Assembly: GCF_023715245.1 (NCBI RefSeq)
Contig: NZ_JAMBNV010000001.1
Span: 558,001-622,000, forward strand
Direction: 5' to 3'
Length of the DNA: 64,000 nucleotides
Origin: Sporosarcina luteola
GTDB taxonomy: Bacteria > Bacillota > Bacilli > Bacillales_A > Planococcaceae
Shown here: positions 35,990 to 45,500 of the stretch, piece by piece
Numbering within the stretch: position 1 is the stretch's first letter
Layout: each line of letters begins with the position of its first letter
The notes under the pieces: model-generated
Told to the model about the DNA's origin: nothing
Database searches by the model: none
What the model saw: only the letters and a program-made list of their open reading frames with translations
Made by a program: the position numbers and the translations under genes

Positions 35990-36239
35990 GAAACACGAGG
36001 TTAAACGAAAACTCGTTTCATATACTAGTGGGTTAAAAAAGAGGATTTCATCCGATTTGTAGCGAATTCAACTTGAAACAGAATTCATTTAAACGATTTG
36101 GGGAAAGCTGTAAGGAATCCGACGGGAGCAGGAGCTGCTGGATCGGTTTTCCAAAAAGTCAATCTAGAACAACAAAAAGGGCTGTCCAGAAAATCGGCGA
36201 TACCGACTTTCCGTGATAGCCCTGTCGTTGCGCTAAACT
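35990..36239 (+). other. Non-coding gap before the VOC gene end
   Basis: About 250 bp between a repeat element and the convergent VOC gene. Apart from the hairpin at 36174-36222 nothing recognisable is seen; the open frame at 36098-36337 crosses the hairpin and the end of the VOC gene and has no family resemblance. Confidence 0.4.
36174..36222 (-). terminator. Terminator of the VOC gene
   Basis: AGGGCT...AGCCCT ends and GAAAATCGG/CCGACTTTC inner part form a long imperfect hairpin. On the minus strand it is followed by TTTTTGTTGTT, as a terminator for the gene ending at 36240. The AGGGCTGTCC end also resembles ends of some insertion sequences, but no transposase is near. Confidence 0.7.
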
Positions 36240-36635
36240 TTACTTGGCATTCTCATCAGGTTGATGAATTCCAAACACATTGCCTTCCGTGTCGATATAA
36301 TATCCTTGCCACGCCATGCCGGGCAGGGCGTATTTAGGCATGGCCACAGTGCCGCCATTTGCCAGTATTTTCTCTTCGGTTGCATCGTAATTCTCCACAC
36401 CCATTGTGCAAGCAAATCCATTCATAGCTTGTCCCACTTCTGGCGGAGCACTTTGACGCTGCATTAAAGCACCATTGATTCCAGGTTCGCTATCATCACC
36501 CGTCACTGCTCCGAAGTAAGGCATCCCCGCAAAATCAGTCCAATCTTGGAATGACCAACCAAATACCTCCCCATAAAACTTCGTTGCCCGCTCCATGTCA
36601 TCTACATGAATTTCGAAATGAACTAATCTTCCCAT
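36240..36635 (-). CDS. VOC (glyoxalase/bleomycin resistance) family protein
   Basis: 131 residues of two beta-alpha-beta-beta-beta modules: RLVHFEIHVDDMERATKFYG at the start and YDATEEKILANGG then YYIDTEGNVFGIHQPDE near the end. His6-type and Glu ligands of the fold are recognisable, but substrate differs widely in this family. Cytoplasmic. ATG 36635 has AGGAGGAA upstream. Alone in its transcript. Confidence 0.85.
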   Translation of the reverse strand: MGRLVHFEIHVDDMERATKFYGEVFGWSFQDWTDFAGMPYFGAVTGDDSEPGINGALMQRQSAPPEVGQAMNGFACTMGVENYDATEEKILANGGTVAMPKYALPGMAWQGYYIDTEGNVFGIHQPDENAK

Positions 36636-36746
36636 GACTTCCTCCTGTTTTCGTGTTTTATTTTTGAATATTTATGTTTGTTCAATTAATTATACCACTG
36701 CATTCTAGGCTGTGTAAATGAGCTGTAGATTAGGGAATGATTAGTA

Positions 36747-36866
36747 TTATCTATTGAATGAACAAAGTTATCGATTGAATACGGCGATTTATCTATCGAA
36801 TTTGTGGAGTTATCTATTGAATCCAAGAAGTTATCTATTGAATATGAGAAGTTATCACCTAAATGG
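36747..36866 (+). repeat. Tandem repeat, 21-bp unit, about six copies
   Basis: TTATCTATTGAAT plus eight variable bases repeats with exact 21-bp period at 36747, 36768, 36789, 36810, 36831 and 36852; the last copy is degenerate. The 13-bp core is constant and the 8-bp part differs. It lies upstream of the VOC gene and after the collagen-like gene. The minus-strand frame gives SIDN repeats, but no ribosome site or family supports a protein. Confidence 0.85.
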
Positions 36867-36901
36867 GGCTTTACGCCTAGCGATTGAAGGACGGTTCTAC
36901 A

Positions 36902-36953
36902 TGAGGAAGACAACCTGGCAGCGATTTAATACTGTCAGGATGTCTTTCTTTGT
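36902..36953 (-). terminator. Hairpin at the end of the collagen-like gene
   Basis: AGGAAGACAACCTGGCAG pairs imperfectly with CTGTCAGGATGTCTTTCT; on the plus strand the stem is followed by TTGTGTCTTTAT as in the inner part of the GGTGCC elements. It lies 5 bp beyond the stop of the minus-strand collagen-like gene. Confidence 0.55.
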
Positions 36954-36957
36954 GTCT

Positions 36958-37656
36958 TTATCCAATCCGCATAAGTTGCAAACTGGCCATTTTATAACTG
37001 CAATGTTCTTGTAACTCAGCAATCAGTTGGACGACATCGCCTTCCTGTAAGGAGACTAGTTGAGTGTTTGTCAATGTCGTGGAAATTAAGGATTCCGTTA
37101 CGGATGAATGGACATGGACGTTGTCATTTATTTTCACCCGAAATGCTGAAGGGGTGCAGCTGATGACTTTCGATTCCAGAACGACGGTGTAGCTAATTTG
37201 GTAAATTCCATCCTTTAAAGCTTGTAATCCATTGCGAACGACTTTGATGTCTTGTAACGGTCCGGCAATTTGGAAATGGACAGTCCCGGATGCCGAGCTT
37301 TTTGCTGTTGTATAGGCATAACCGTACGTCGTATCAAACGTTCCGGCAGGGCCGCGTTCCCCTTGAGGTCCTTGAGGTCCGGTTTCACCCCGTTCTCCTT
37401 GAGGTCCCCTTTCACCCCTTTCACCTTGTTCCCCTTTTTCACCCCGTTCTCCTTTCTGACCCGGCTTTCCGTCCAAACCTTGATAACCTCGGGGTCCCCG
37501 ATCTCCTTTTGGACCAGGTGGACCTTGTTCCCCTTTAGGTCCGGGGCGCCCTGGTTCTCCTTGTGGTCCTTGATAGCCCCGCGGCCCTCTTCGTCCTCTG
37601 TTTTCACTGCCGCATTTACAGAAGAAATCTTCATTGCATTTTGGACACCGCTCCAT
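36958..37656 (-). CDS. Collagen-like protein with C-terminal trimerisation-type domain
   Basis: 232 residues. A short N-terminus with [13 protein letters not shown] cysteines is followed by about 28 uninterrupted G-X-Y triplets (residues ~20-105) rich in Pro, Arg, Lys, Glu and Gln, then a beta-rich C-terminal domain of about 125 residues ([20 protein letters not shown], then [20 protein letters not shown]) like the TNF/C1q-type heads of BclA and ExsJ exosporium proteins. Such proteins make trimeric filaments on spores. ATG 37656 has AAAGGAGGAA upstream; the open frame further upstream belongs to the preceding gene region. It follows the PKD gene by 40 bp in one operon. Confidence 0.85.
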   Translation of the reverse strand: MERCPKCNEDFFCKCGSENRGRRGPRGYQGPQGEPGRPGPKGEQGPPGPKGDRGPRGYQGLDGKPGQKGERGEKGEQGERGERGPQGERGETGPQGPQGERGPAGTFDTTYGYAYTTAKSSASGTVHFQIAGPLQDIKVVRNGLQALKDGIYQISYTVVLESKVISCTPSAFRVKINDNVHVHSSVTESLISTTLTNTQLVSLQEGDVVQLIAELQEHCSYKMASLQLMRIG

Positions 37657-37696
37657 TACTTTTCCTCCTTTCATTGAACTGTTTCTCATTGGGCAT

Positions 37697-39493
37697 TCAT
37701 CTGCGAATCGTAATGGGTACAGATGGAAGTGTGCCGCCGGAGCTGGATTGGATGGAGATTGCCCTCGTTTCATCCGGTTGGATAGTAGACCCCTCGACGC
37801 GGAATCCCCATTCGCCAAGTGCGTCGACCGGCACTTGAGCAAGAAGAACACCTGAAGCTTCATTTCCGATGTAGATTGAAATAGCGGCACCAGTACCTAA
37901 CACATCCGAGGTTCCGGTAATTCTCCATTCTGCATCCCGTGTCCGGAATTCTGCCCGGGTGACCGTTATAGTACCTGTAGGTGTCGGGGTGGAATTAACC
38001 ACATGGATGTGCACTTGATCGGTGGATGTACCTTCTTCACCGATGACCGTTAATTGAAAGATTAGCGTCTCTGTTGTGTCAGGGGCTATGAAAGAGGGGG
38101 TTAACGTATCTTCGTCTAGTAGTGCAACGGGTGTACCTGCCAGTTGTGTCCAAGTAAATGAAGTTATCGTGCCCGTTGAACCGGAGCCGTTCAGTGTCAC
38201 CGTTGCGCCGAAAAGCACAGTCGCATCATCCCCGGCGTTTGCTGCAATTGGGGCTGGTGGAGACGGAGTACCGTTGACGGTTACCGGGATTGTTCGACTC
38301 CCACCAGCTGTAGAGCGAATTGTCACAGTGGCGGGGGCAGATGGGAGATTCATCGTAAGCCCGGCCGATGGAATGATGAGTTCCCCAAGTCCAAAGTCTT
38401 CTGCGGATAATGTTGGCGTACCGACTGCGTCACTGGAAACTGCTTGGATCGTCAGGTTTTGCGAATCGATATCAAAGTTTGCAGAAGCTGTAATGAAGTC
38501 GATGGGTGCCACATCTTTACGGCTGTCCGGCTCATCGCTCACATTTGTAACGGTAATCGAACTAGGTGGACGGTTTCCGGTAAATTGGACTCTCGCAAAA
38601 TACAGTCCATTGCTTCCTGCTAATACGGTAGGGTCAAGCCCTGTCCCTGTCACTTGTATCAATTGATCGGTATCGTCGGAAGTAGCAAACACATCGATGA
38701 CCCCAACATCCTCAGCGGTTTGGGTGTACGTTGCCCTTGGGACATCGACACCGGAAATTGTGGAAATTTTACCTAGCAGACTGAAGTTTCTCGTCTCAAT
38801 GCAGTGGTCCGGATCAAACCCCGGTGTGGTGGAACGATCTGGCGAGCCGATTCCGATGCCGGGACCTTCAATGCGGAAATAGTTTTGTGGTTGCCCGGAC
38901 TGGTCGACAAATGGACTTCCGATAATGGGGTGAAGCACGTTCGGATCACCGATGTATCCTGCGGGAGCTGCTGGTGCGACAGCCGGATCCCATTGCAGAA
39001 AAGGTTGGACACGGCTATTCAATACAACGTCAAAGTCTACGCCGTTCATTCCTCCAAAGTCTTCCGTGAAATTGATCTCTCCGACTGTCGGATTACGAGG
39101 ATCGGCTTCTGCTATAAACGTGTCAACTCCATACGGGTGAGTGACGGTGTATTGTGCATTGGCTTGTAAACCGTCGACACGTACGCGGACTCTTGCAAAC
39201 ACGATTTGTTCAGTATCCCTTGGCACTTCATTCACAAATGCAGCTTCCAGCGCCAACACGAGCCTTGCCCTTTCCCCGGTGCCTGTCGTCATTTCCGCTT
39301 CTGCGAGTAGATAAAATCCCTCATCCGGATAGTTGTCGGGAAAAGATACAGGTTGTGTAGGTGCGGGTAAATCAGCGGATGCAATGCCCGAGAATGGATC
39401 AGTCGGGTCAACGTTCAATTGGAGGCGCAAGCCATTTTCATCCTTATACCAAATTGGAAAACCATCAAACGGATTGATGGGGCCAAGTCTCAT
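37697..39493 (-). CDS. Large PKD/Ig-like domain protein
   Basis: 598 residues without signal peptide. Residues 1-330 are not recognised ([20 protein letters not shown]; repeated beta segments, many Pro and Asp). A K319/PKD-like domain occupies about 425-525 ([20 protein letters not shown], then [13 protein letters not shown]), and the end is another beta module ([20 protein letters not shown] ...). This composition suits a structural surface protein. Because there is no signal peptide, it is consistent with release from the mother cell to the spore surface, which fits the collagen-like partner and the divergent mnx operon. ATG 39493 has AGGAGAG upstream. Confidence 0.7.
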   Translation of the reverse strand: MRLGPINPFDGFPIWYKDENGLRLQLNVDPTDPFSGIASADLPAPTQPVSFPDNYPDEGFYLLAEAEMTTGTGERARLVLALEAAFVNEVPRDTEQIVFARVRVRVDGLQANAQYTVTHPYGVDTFIAEADPRNPTVGEINFTEDFGGMNGVDFDVVLNSRVQPFLQWDPAVAPAAPAGYIGDPNVLHPIIGSPFVDQSGQPQNYFRIEGPGIGIGSPDRSTTPGFDPDHCIETRNFSLLGKISTISGVDVPRATYTQTAEDVGVIDVFATSDDTDQLIQVTGTGLDPTVLAGSNGLYFARVQFTGNRPPSSITVTNVSDEPDSRKDVAPIDFITASANFDIDSQNLTIQAVSSDAVGTPTLSAEDFGLGELIIPSAGLTMNLPSAPATVTIRSTAGGSRTIPVTVNGTPSPPAPIAANAGDDATVLFGATVTLNGSGSTGTITSFTWTQLAGTPVALLDEDTLTPSFIAPDTTETLIFQLTVIGEEGTSTDQVHIHVVNSTPTPTGTITVTRAEFRTRDAEWRITGTSDVLGTGAAISIYIGNEASGVLLAQVPVDALGEWGFRVEGSTIQPDETRAISIQSSSGGTLPSVPITIRR

Positions 39494-39544
39494 AACATCT
39501 CTCCTAATAAAATGATAACTAAGGGAAACCACATCCCCTGAATC

Positions 39545-39553
39545 TACTATATG
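39545..39553 (-). promoter_or_regulatory. Sporulation-type -10 motif before the PKD gene
   Basis: CATATAGTA on the minus strand fits the sigma-K/sigma-E -10 pattern CATANNNTA, about 50 bp before the start codon. No good AC or ATA -35 element at the right distance was found. The same nine bases precede the Cys/His-rich gene (47398-47406). Confidence 0.35.
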
Positions 39554-39671
39554 CCCAAGACTTTTGTAGAGGGGGGACAATTGAATCAGTGCGCCCTCTT
39601 TTATAGGGGCATTTCACTAGGACTAGTTTCATTTGGAAACAAATCGCCATAGCGTAAGTAGAGGTGAGGTC

Positions 39672-40088
39672 TTGGATATACCCATTTGGCTGTTCATCTA
39701 TGTAGATAGTTGCTTGTTTCTCATCTTTTATTTGTATGTACGGAAAATCAAAAAGCGGATCGGTTTTCAATTGGGGATGAATATAAGCATGGTGATGGGT
39801 GGAATGATTGCAATGCTTTCGGGTGTTCTGTTCATTCATCAATTTCCTTTCCATTTCACGTATATTACAATGCTCTCCGCCCTGATCGGAATGGGATCGG
39901 GGGCCTTATTCGGCAAACTTTTTGATTATGAGACGTTTGTAACGGGCCTGACAAATGGGGCCGTTGTCGGATTAATGGCACCGATGATCGGGACCGTTGT
40001 CGAGATGCCCGGTAGATTCGTTTGGGGCCTCCACATTTTATTCGCTATGAGCATGGTTATGATTTTGAGTTCTGTTATAAGGTCGTGA
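39672..40088 (+). CDS. mnxA: MnxA-like membrane protein
   Basis: 138 residues with about five hydrophobic helices (IPIWLFIYVDSCLFLIFYLY first; later LIGMGSGALFG and NGAVVGLMAPMIGTVV). It opens the seven-gene block whose order and sizes match mnxABCDEFG of manganese-oxidising marine Bacillus spores. The named function of MnxA is unknown. It resembles the next gene in the NGA..G.M...G.V segment, so the two are probably paralogues. Start TTG 39672 has GAGGTGAGG upstream; a TTG at 39633 has no ribosome site. Confidence 0.65.
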   Translation: MDIPIWLFIYVDSCLFLIFYLYVRKIKKRIGFQLGMNISMVMGGMIAMLSGVLFIHQFPFHFTYITMLSALIGMGSGALFGKLFDYETFVTGLTNGAVVGLMAPMIGTVVEMPGRFVWGLHILFAMSMVMILSSVIRS

Positions 40089-40094
40089 GGCGAC

Positions 40095-40553
40095 TTGTTG
40101 CTCATACTCGTTTTACTTCTGTGGAATGTCGGCGAGATGGTTTATATTTATAGGGTATTCCGGAAGAAGCAAACCCTTTTTGACGATCGGTATACGAAGA
40201 CGATGTGCATGGCGCTGTCCTCGATTTCTTCATTCGTCATCGCCCTTTATTTGCAATTGCTTCTCCCTCCTCACCCGGTTACGTATTTTCTTCCTTCCTG
40301 CGCAGGACTTTGGATTGGTTGGAAGTTCGGTTCATTCATGAAAGCTCCTTCCTCTTTGAACGGAATGTATAACGGCGCTCTCGGCGGCATAATGGGCATG
40401 ATGTTTGGCGCTGTCCTTCAAAACCCGGCGATTTGCAATATCCCGATTGAAACGGAAGCATCATTCACCTCTAATCTAGTGAGCCTCGTCCTTTTTTGCG
40501 CCGCGCTCCATACGCTTGTCCATCATTTCATACGCAAATCGCTGACAAAATAG
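40095..40553 (+). CDS. mnxB: MnxB-like membrane protein
   Basis: 152 residues, about five hydrophobic helices (LLILVLLLWNVGEMVYIYRV, LSSISSFVIALYLQLL, GLWIGWKFG, NGALGGIMGMMFGAVL, LVLFCAALHTLVHHF). The NGA-GG-M-M-GAV segment is shared with MnxA. A cluster of His near the end might bind metal. Assigned by position in the mnx operon. Start TTG 40095 has GTGAGG upstream; gap to mnxA is 6 bp. Confidence 0.65.
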   Translation: MLLILVLLLWNVGEMVYIYRVFRKKQTLFDDRYTKTMCMALSSISSFVIALYLQLLLPPHPVTYFLPSCAGLWIGWKFGSFMKAPSSLNGMYNGALGGIMGMMFGAVLQNPAICNIPIETEASFTSNLVSLVLFCAALHTLVHHFIRKSLTK

Positions 40554-40559
40554 GAAGGG

Positions 40560-41147
40560 ATGAAGTTGCTGAAACTCGTATGGGGTATCGTTGTTCTCAC
40601 TCTTGGGTTGGCTGCATTCTACTTTTTTTGGCCTCGCGCGCTTGACCTCCCGCAAATCGGAACTGTGGAAGAATGGCCATTTACCGAGGTGAATGGAAAA
40701 GAGGTTTCACAGCAAGATAAGCCGAAGCTCGTGACCTTTTTCTTTACCAATTGTCCGGATGTCTGCCCGATGACTTTCATTGAATTACAAGAACTCCAGG
40801 GGGAGATGCAGAAAAAAGGAATTGCGGACGATGAGTACATCATCCTGGCCGTTACGCTGGACCCGGAATTTGATACGGAGGAACGAATACGTCAGTATGC
40901 AGAAAATATGGGGATAACGGACCCCAATTGGTTGTTTCTAAGAGGTACGGAAGAAGAGACGAAGCAATTTACGCGAAGCTTTCATTTCACATATACGAAA
41001 AATGCCGAAGGGTTTGTCACCCACTCCACTTCGATGTATATCGTCGATCCAGAGGACCGTATCCGATCGCTTCATAACATGGCCGTTGGAACGAAACGGG
41101 TGAATGTCGAGGGAATTGCCGACCAATTGGAGCAGTTCATCAAATAA
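40560..41147 (+). CDS. mnxC: SCO1/SenC-family copper-chaperone-like protein MnxC
   Basis: 195 residues. One N-terminal helix (about 5-22) anchors a thioredoxin-like domain. The SCO copper site is complete: CPDVC at about 64-68 in FTNCPDVCPMTF and a His at about 155 in VTHSTSMYIVDPE. SCO proteins deliver copper to, or reduce thiols of, copper enzymes; here the client is probably the multicopper oxidase MnxG, 1.4 kb downstream. In Bacillus SG-1, mnxC has the same SCO-like character. ATG 40560 is close to the AGGAAGGG site, and TTG 40566 is the alternative start. Confidence 0.85.
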   Translation: MKLLKLVWGIVVLTLGLAAFYFFWPRALDLPQIGTVEEWPFTEVNGKEVSQQDKPKLVTFFFTNCPDVCPMTFIELQELQGEMQKKGIADDEYIILAVTLDPEFDTEERIRQYAENMGITDPNWLFLRGTEEETKQFTRSFHFTYTKNAEGFVTHSTSMYIVDPEDRIRSLHNMAVGTKRVNVEGIADQLEQFIK

Positions 41148-41165
41148 GGGAAGGGGGTTCCAAGC

Positions 41166-41921
41166 ATGTCCAATGAGTTCAGTGAGTTGGCGACGGGCGA
41201 GCATCAGGAGTCCAACAAGCCGAGTTTTCCACCGTATTCATCACCGACGAGCGCTGTTTCAGCGGAGGAAACACGGATTCTCACAGAATATATCCAACAG
41301 AAAAATCTATTCCATGTCATTCGCCGAGACGAATCCCGACGGAAAACCCTTCTGTTAAAACAGTTTTTTAAAATGAAACGGCATCAGCAAGTTAGCATTA
41401 TTTCAGCAGTCAATCAGAATGAAACGATCACTACCGTGGGGAAGGTTGCCACAATCGGCAGAGATTTTGTTATGGTAACCGATTTGAAAAAGAGGACTTG
41501 GATTCCGTACGAAGCCATCGACTCCGCTACCATCCCCTTTGGATTTCCTACCTATTCAACCCCGCATCAACACCATATCTATGACAATCAACTTCAGCAA
41601 AAGCTTGTATTGCGCTTCGGGGAGACCGTAGCTGCAAAAGATGCATTGGTTCGTCAATTTTTTGAGGAAACGCTCCATACGAATCTTTCGACTTGGAATG
41701 GTGTCTGGGTAGAGGTCGACACAGTGGAATGTTCATTTTTCGGGAAACTGAAAGGCGCTTCCAAAACGGAATGCGTTTTACAACGAATGAGCAGTGAACA
41801 CCGGATCCCGTTAAGCGAAATACGATCCATAACAACGATCGGGCCAGTTTCTCTATGGAAACGGTTCGGGAAACAAGTCGTCACGGCCTGTAGCGAAAGA
41901 ATAAAGGGATGGAGGGCGTAG
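41166..41921 (+). CDS. mnxD: MnxD-like protein with two small beta-barrel segments
   Basis: 251 residues, soluble. Residues about 70-120 (QVSIISAVNQNETITTVGKV, then DFVMVTDLKKRTWIPYEAI) and 170-235 (GVWVEVDTVECSFFGKLKGA, then HRIPLSEIRSITTIG) each show the beta pattern of an Sm-like or PRC-like barrel, ending in an I-P-x-x-x-I-x-x-I strand. Between them FGETVAAKDALVRQFFEE is shared with the protein at 46186. Start ATG 41166 has AAGGGGG upstream. Function unknown; assigned by operon order. Its overlap with mnxE is none (3-bp gap). Confidence 0.65.
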   Translation: MSNEFSELATGEHQESNKPSFPPYSSPTSAVSAEETRILTEYIQQKNLFHVIRRDESRRKTLLLKQFFKMKRHQQVSIISAVNQNETITTVGKVATIGRDFVMVTDLKKRTWIPYEAIDSATIPFGFPTYSTPHQHHIYDNQLQQKLVLRFGETVAAKDALVRQFFEETLHTNLSTWNGVWVEVDTVECSFFGKLKGASKTECVLQRMSSEHRIPLSEIRSITTIGPVSLWKRFGKQVVTACSERIKGWRA

Positions 41922-41924
41922 GGA

Positions 41925-42215
41925 ATGGAACAAATAGAAGAAAATTTGCAAGGGAAGTTAGAGCTGTTGAAAGGGGAAGAGCTGCTCGTCATTACGAAAG
42001 CGACACAATTGAATTTATTAGGTCAAGTGTTCCGGCCCATTTTTTCTGGGACGGTGTCAGATGTCCAACTGGGCCATATAACGTTAACACCCGTCATTAT
42101 AAAAATGGTGAATGCGCCGTTTTATCGGTTTCCTTTTCCGTTAAGCATTCCCCTTGAGCAGATCGTCTCGTATTCAACCGATGTGCCGAGTGATATGGCA
42201 TTTCCACTAACATAA
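41925..42215 (+). CDS. mnxE: MnxE-like small subunit of Mn oxidase complex
   Basis: 96 residues. In Bacillus the MnxE and MnxF proteins (about 11-12 kDa) co-purify with MnxG as the active Mn(II) oxidase complex and may bind copper. Visible here: PIFSGTVSDVQLGHITLTPV and LSIPLEQIVSY, a small-barrel pattern like that of MnxF and MnxD. No signal peptide. GGAGGG lies 9 bp before ATG 41925. Confidence 0.7.
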   Translation: MEQIEENLQGKLELLKGEELLVITKATQLNLLGQVFRPIFSGTVSDVQLGHITLTPVIIKMVNAPFYRFPFPLSIPLEQIVSYSTDVPSDMAFPLT

Positions 42216-42232
42216 GCGAGGAGGGATGATAA

Positions 42233-42508
42233 TTGGTTCAATCATTCAATGACAAAAAAGAGGAAGGGATCATCCATTATTTCCGGAAGAATATCGGGCG
42301 CCGAGCATTTATGTTAACCGAGGCGTTTCCTTTTATGTTCATTGGGAAAATCAAGTCGCTTGTTGAAGACATGGTCGTTTTGGATGTGGAGACGACATCC
42401 GTCCCCGCATTGGAGGGAAAGGAGTGGACGGTGCATATCCATTCCATTGAAGTCTTCTATATTGAAACAGGGATTGGTGCCAAGATTCCTCATCTGAAAG
42501 ACAGCTAG
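42233..42508 (+). CDS. mnxF: MnxF-like small subunit of Mn oxidase complex
   Basis: 91 residues. FMFIGKIKSLVEDMVVLDVE and WTVHIHSIEVFYIE repeat the F-x-G-x-I...V-x-L...I-x-x-I beta-barrel pattern of MnxE, so the two are probably distant paralogues. His residues in HIHSIE are candidate metal ligands. Start TTG 42233 has GAGGAGGG upstream; mnxG starts 17 bp after the stop. Confidence 0.7.
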   Translation: MVQSFNDKKEEGIIHYFRKNIGRRAFMLTEAFPFMFIGKIKSLVEDMVVLDVETTSVPALEGKEWTVHIHSIEVFYIETGIGAKIPHLKDS

Positions 42509-42525
42509 AAAAGAGGGGGTTGTCA

Positions 42526-45500
42526 ATGCTTAGAACGTATCACGTTGTGGCTATTCCGATTCGGATTGTCTTGAACACGTTTGGCGACCATAATCCGAAC
42601 GGAATGATGTATGTGTTGAAAGAGAACGAAGAAAAAGTGAAGCAGTCGGTGAAGGAAAATCCGTTCATGCCGGTACATCTCGTACAGCCTCTCATTATTC
42701 GGGCGAATGAAGGGGATACGGTGGAAATCCTGCTTGAGAATAAATTGCCGTTCCACGCAGGGCTTCATTTCCAGCAAGCGGAGTATGATGTCCGGACTGC
42801 GGATGGCGCGAACGTCGGGTTGAATGAAGATAGTACGGTGCCGCCTGACGAATCAAATGTGTACCGGATCCACGTTGTGAAAGAAGGAATCTATTTCTTT
42901 TCGGATTTGGGGCACCCTTCCAGCAGCGAGAACGGCTCGAATGGAAATGGATTATTCGGAGCTCTCTTCGTTCAACGGCGTTTTTCGTGGTGGACGGATC
43001 CGGAGACCGGGAAGCCGATGAATAGTGGGGTGTATGCGGATATCCACCATCCTATTTTGCCATCATTCCGCGAGTATGCATGGGTGTTCCATGATGAAAT
43101 GGAAGTGGATGATCTGACCGGGAATCGGCCGATCCATCATTTGACCAACCAAGAGGAAAGTTCGTTCCACGGCGCCAATTATCGGTTTGAACCGATTAAC
43201 CGACGGCAACAGTTGATTGCCGAAGGGGTGGTCTGCCCCAATTGTGAAGGGGAGGAAGTCCACCATGATTCGTGGGTGTATGGAGATCCCTCGACACCAA
43301 TTTTACGCGGCTATGTCGGAGATCCCGCGAAGGTCCGAGTCGTTCACGGGGGTGTAAAAGAGACGCATGTTTTCCATTACCATGTCCATCAATGGCTGAG
43401 TGATCCCGATGATCTGGAATCAGAGATTATTGACGCTCAATCGATCAGTCCGCAAACCCATTATACTGTGGAACCGCTTTACGGATTAGGCAGCTTGCAA
43501 GGTTCATTTGGCGATTCGATCATCCATTGCCACTTATACCCGCATTTTGCGGCGGGCATGTGGGGACTGAACCGGGTTTTTAATACGCTTCAAGATGGAA
43601 GCCAGTGCTATCCGAATGGCGTTCCGATCAAGCCGCTGCACCCGTTGCCAGACCGGAAAGCGCCGCCTAAGCCGACAGCCGAAAGACCGGGGTTTCCGAA
43701 TTTCATTCCCGGCAAGGTGGGCTATAAAGCACCCCGTCCACCGCTTGGCATCGTAGGGGGGCGCGGGCTGACAGAGTTGGAGCGGCATGCCGCGATCGAG
43801 AATCCAAGACCTGGAGCCGTCTTTACGGATCCCTGCCCCGAAGACGCACCCATCCGGGAATTTAACATCTCGTTAATCGAGCTGCCCCTTACGTACAATA
43901 AGCAAGGATGGCATGATCCTAAAGGAAGAATATATGTGCTGGATGAAGACTTGGAAGATATTTGCGCAGGGAGGAAAGAGCCGGAGCCACTCGTCATTCA
44001 TACGCCTGCCCATACGGCTTTTACAATCAATTATACGAACCGTTTGCCGCATATTTTGGACGGGGATGCTTTTCAACTAGTCACCCGGGTATATGAAACC
44101 GGGTTTCATATCCACTTTGTCAAATTCGATGTGCTAGTGAACGATGGGGCGAATGTGGGCTGGAACTATGATTCCTCCGTATTGCCGGGTGAGACAATCC
44201 AGTACTGCTATTATGCTGAGTCCGAATTGAAAGCGTGGTTTTTCCATGATCACCTCTATCCGAACGCCCATCAACAGCATGGTGTTTTCGGTTCTGGCGT
44301 CGTCCATCCCCGCTTTACGGAATTCCTCGACTTGCGAACAGGAGAGCCTGTCGTGCATGGAACACAAATTACTTCTATGAATCCATTGATACCGGATTAC
44401 CGGGACTTTGCATTATTTGTACAGGATTTCACTTTATTGTTTGATAAAAATGGAAAACCGCTGCAACCGCCAAAGTTTCCAAGTTCCGATGACGATCCGG
44501 GTTTATTCGGCGTGAATTATAAGAACGAACCGTTGCAATTCAGGTTAGGGAAAGATTGCGATCCCGCTTATACGTTCAGCTCTTATACAAATGGAGATCC
44601 CGTTACCCCTATTTTAAGGGCATATGAAGGGGATTCGATCCGGATCCGGCTGCTGCAAGGCTCGCAGGAAGAGTCCCATAGCTTCAACGTGCACGGGCTT
44701 AGATGGCATAAAGAGCGAGGCAGTTTGAACTCGTCGTTGAAAGAACAGCAACATATCGGAATCTCGGAATCCTTTACGATGGAAACATATATCGAAAGAG
44801 CGGGCGACTACTTATGGGCGTTTGAAACGGAGGAGGATTTATGGAACGGGCTATGGGGATTGATCCGGGCGTATGATGAGAAAGTACCGGATTTAATCTC
44901 ATTAACTGACCGACCCGAGCCGTTAAAGCGTTCCAAACCGTTGCCGGAATACACGGGTGACAAGCCGCCGCAAGCAGAAGATCCAACTGTCCTCCCTGTG
45001 GAGGGGCCGGTCCGCTATTTTGACGTTGTCGCTTTCCATACGAAGCTGATTTATAACGACTTTGGCGACCATGATCCGCATGGCATCATTTTCGCCTTGA
45101 AAGAAGATCAAGAGGCCATTGTAAATGGAACGAAAAAGCCGGAGCCACTCATTATCCGGGCCAATGTGGGGGATACCGTGGAAGTGACGTTGACGAGCGA
45201 GTTGGAATTGGCGAAGTTTCCGTTTCCGGATGGGATCTATCCTTATCCTATTGTAAAAGAGCAAGCGTATTATCCACCTTCTTTACGCATTTCCCTGCAT
45301 CCTCAATTGATACAATACGATGTCAAAACGTCTGCCGGGGAAACTGTCGGATTCAATGGCGACCAAACGGTAGGACCCGGGGAGAAACGGACGTATCGTT
45401 GGGTGGTGGATACCCAAGTAGGCGCTGGTGGGCTATGGGATATGGCGGATATCCGGAACCATAAATCACAAGGAGCGTTCGGGGCCTTCATCGCAGAGCC

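Noticed and set aside
36174..36222. Insertion-sequence end (AGGGCTGTCC)
   Set aside because: It forms one hairpin with T-run in the right place for a terminator, and there is no transposase or second end.
36747..36866. Possible CRISPR array
   Set aside because: The 21-bp unit with 8 variable bases is far too short for repeat plus spacer, and no cas gene is present.
36686..36913. Minus-strand open frame with SIDN repeats
   Set aside because: It is the translation of the 21-bp tandem repeat; no ribosome site, family or signal supports a protein.
37656..37890. N-terminal extension of the collagen-like protein
   Set aside because: It overlaps the end of the PKD gene; AAAGGAGGAA directly before ATG 37656 fixes the start.
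39648..39656. CATAGCGTA as sigma-K promoter of the mnx operon
   Set aside because: It lies only 15 bp before the mnxA start, too close for a ribosome site, and has no -35 element.
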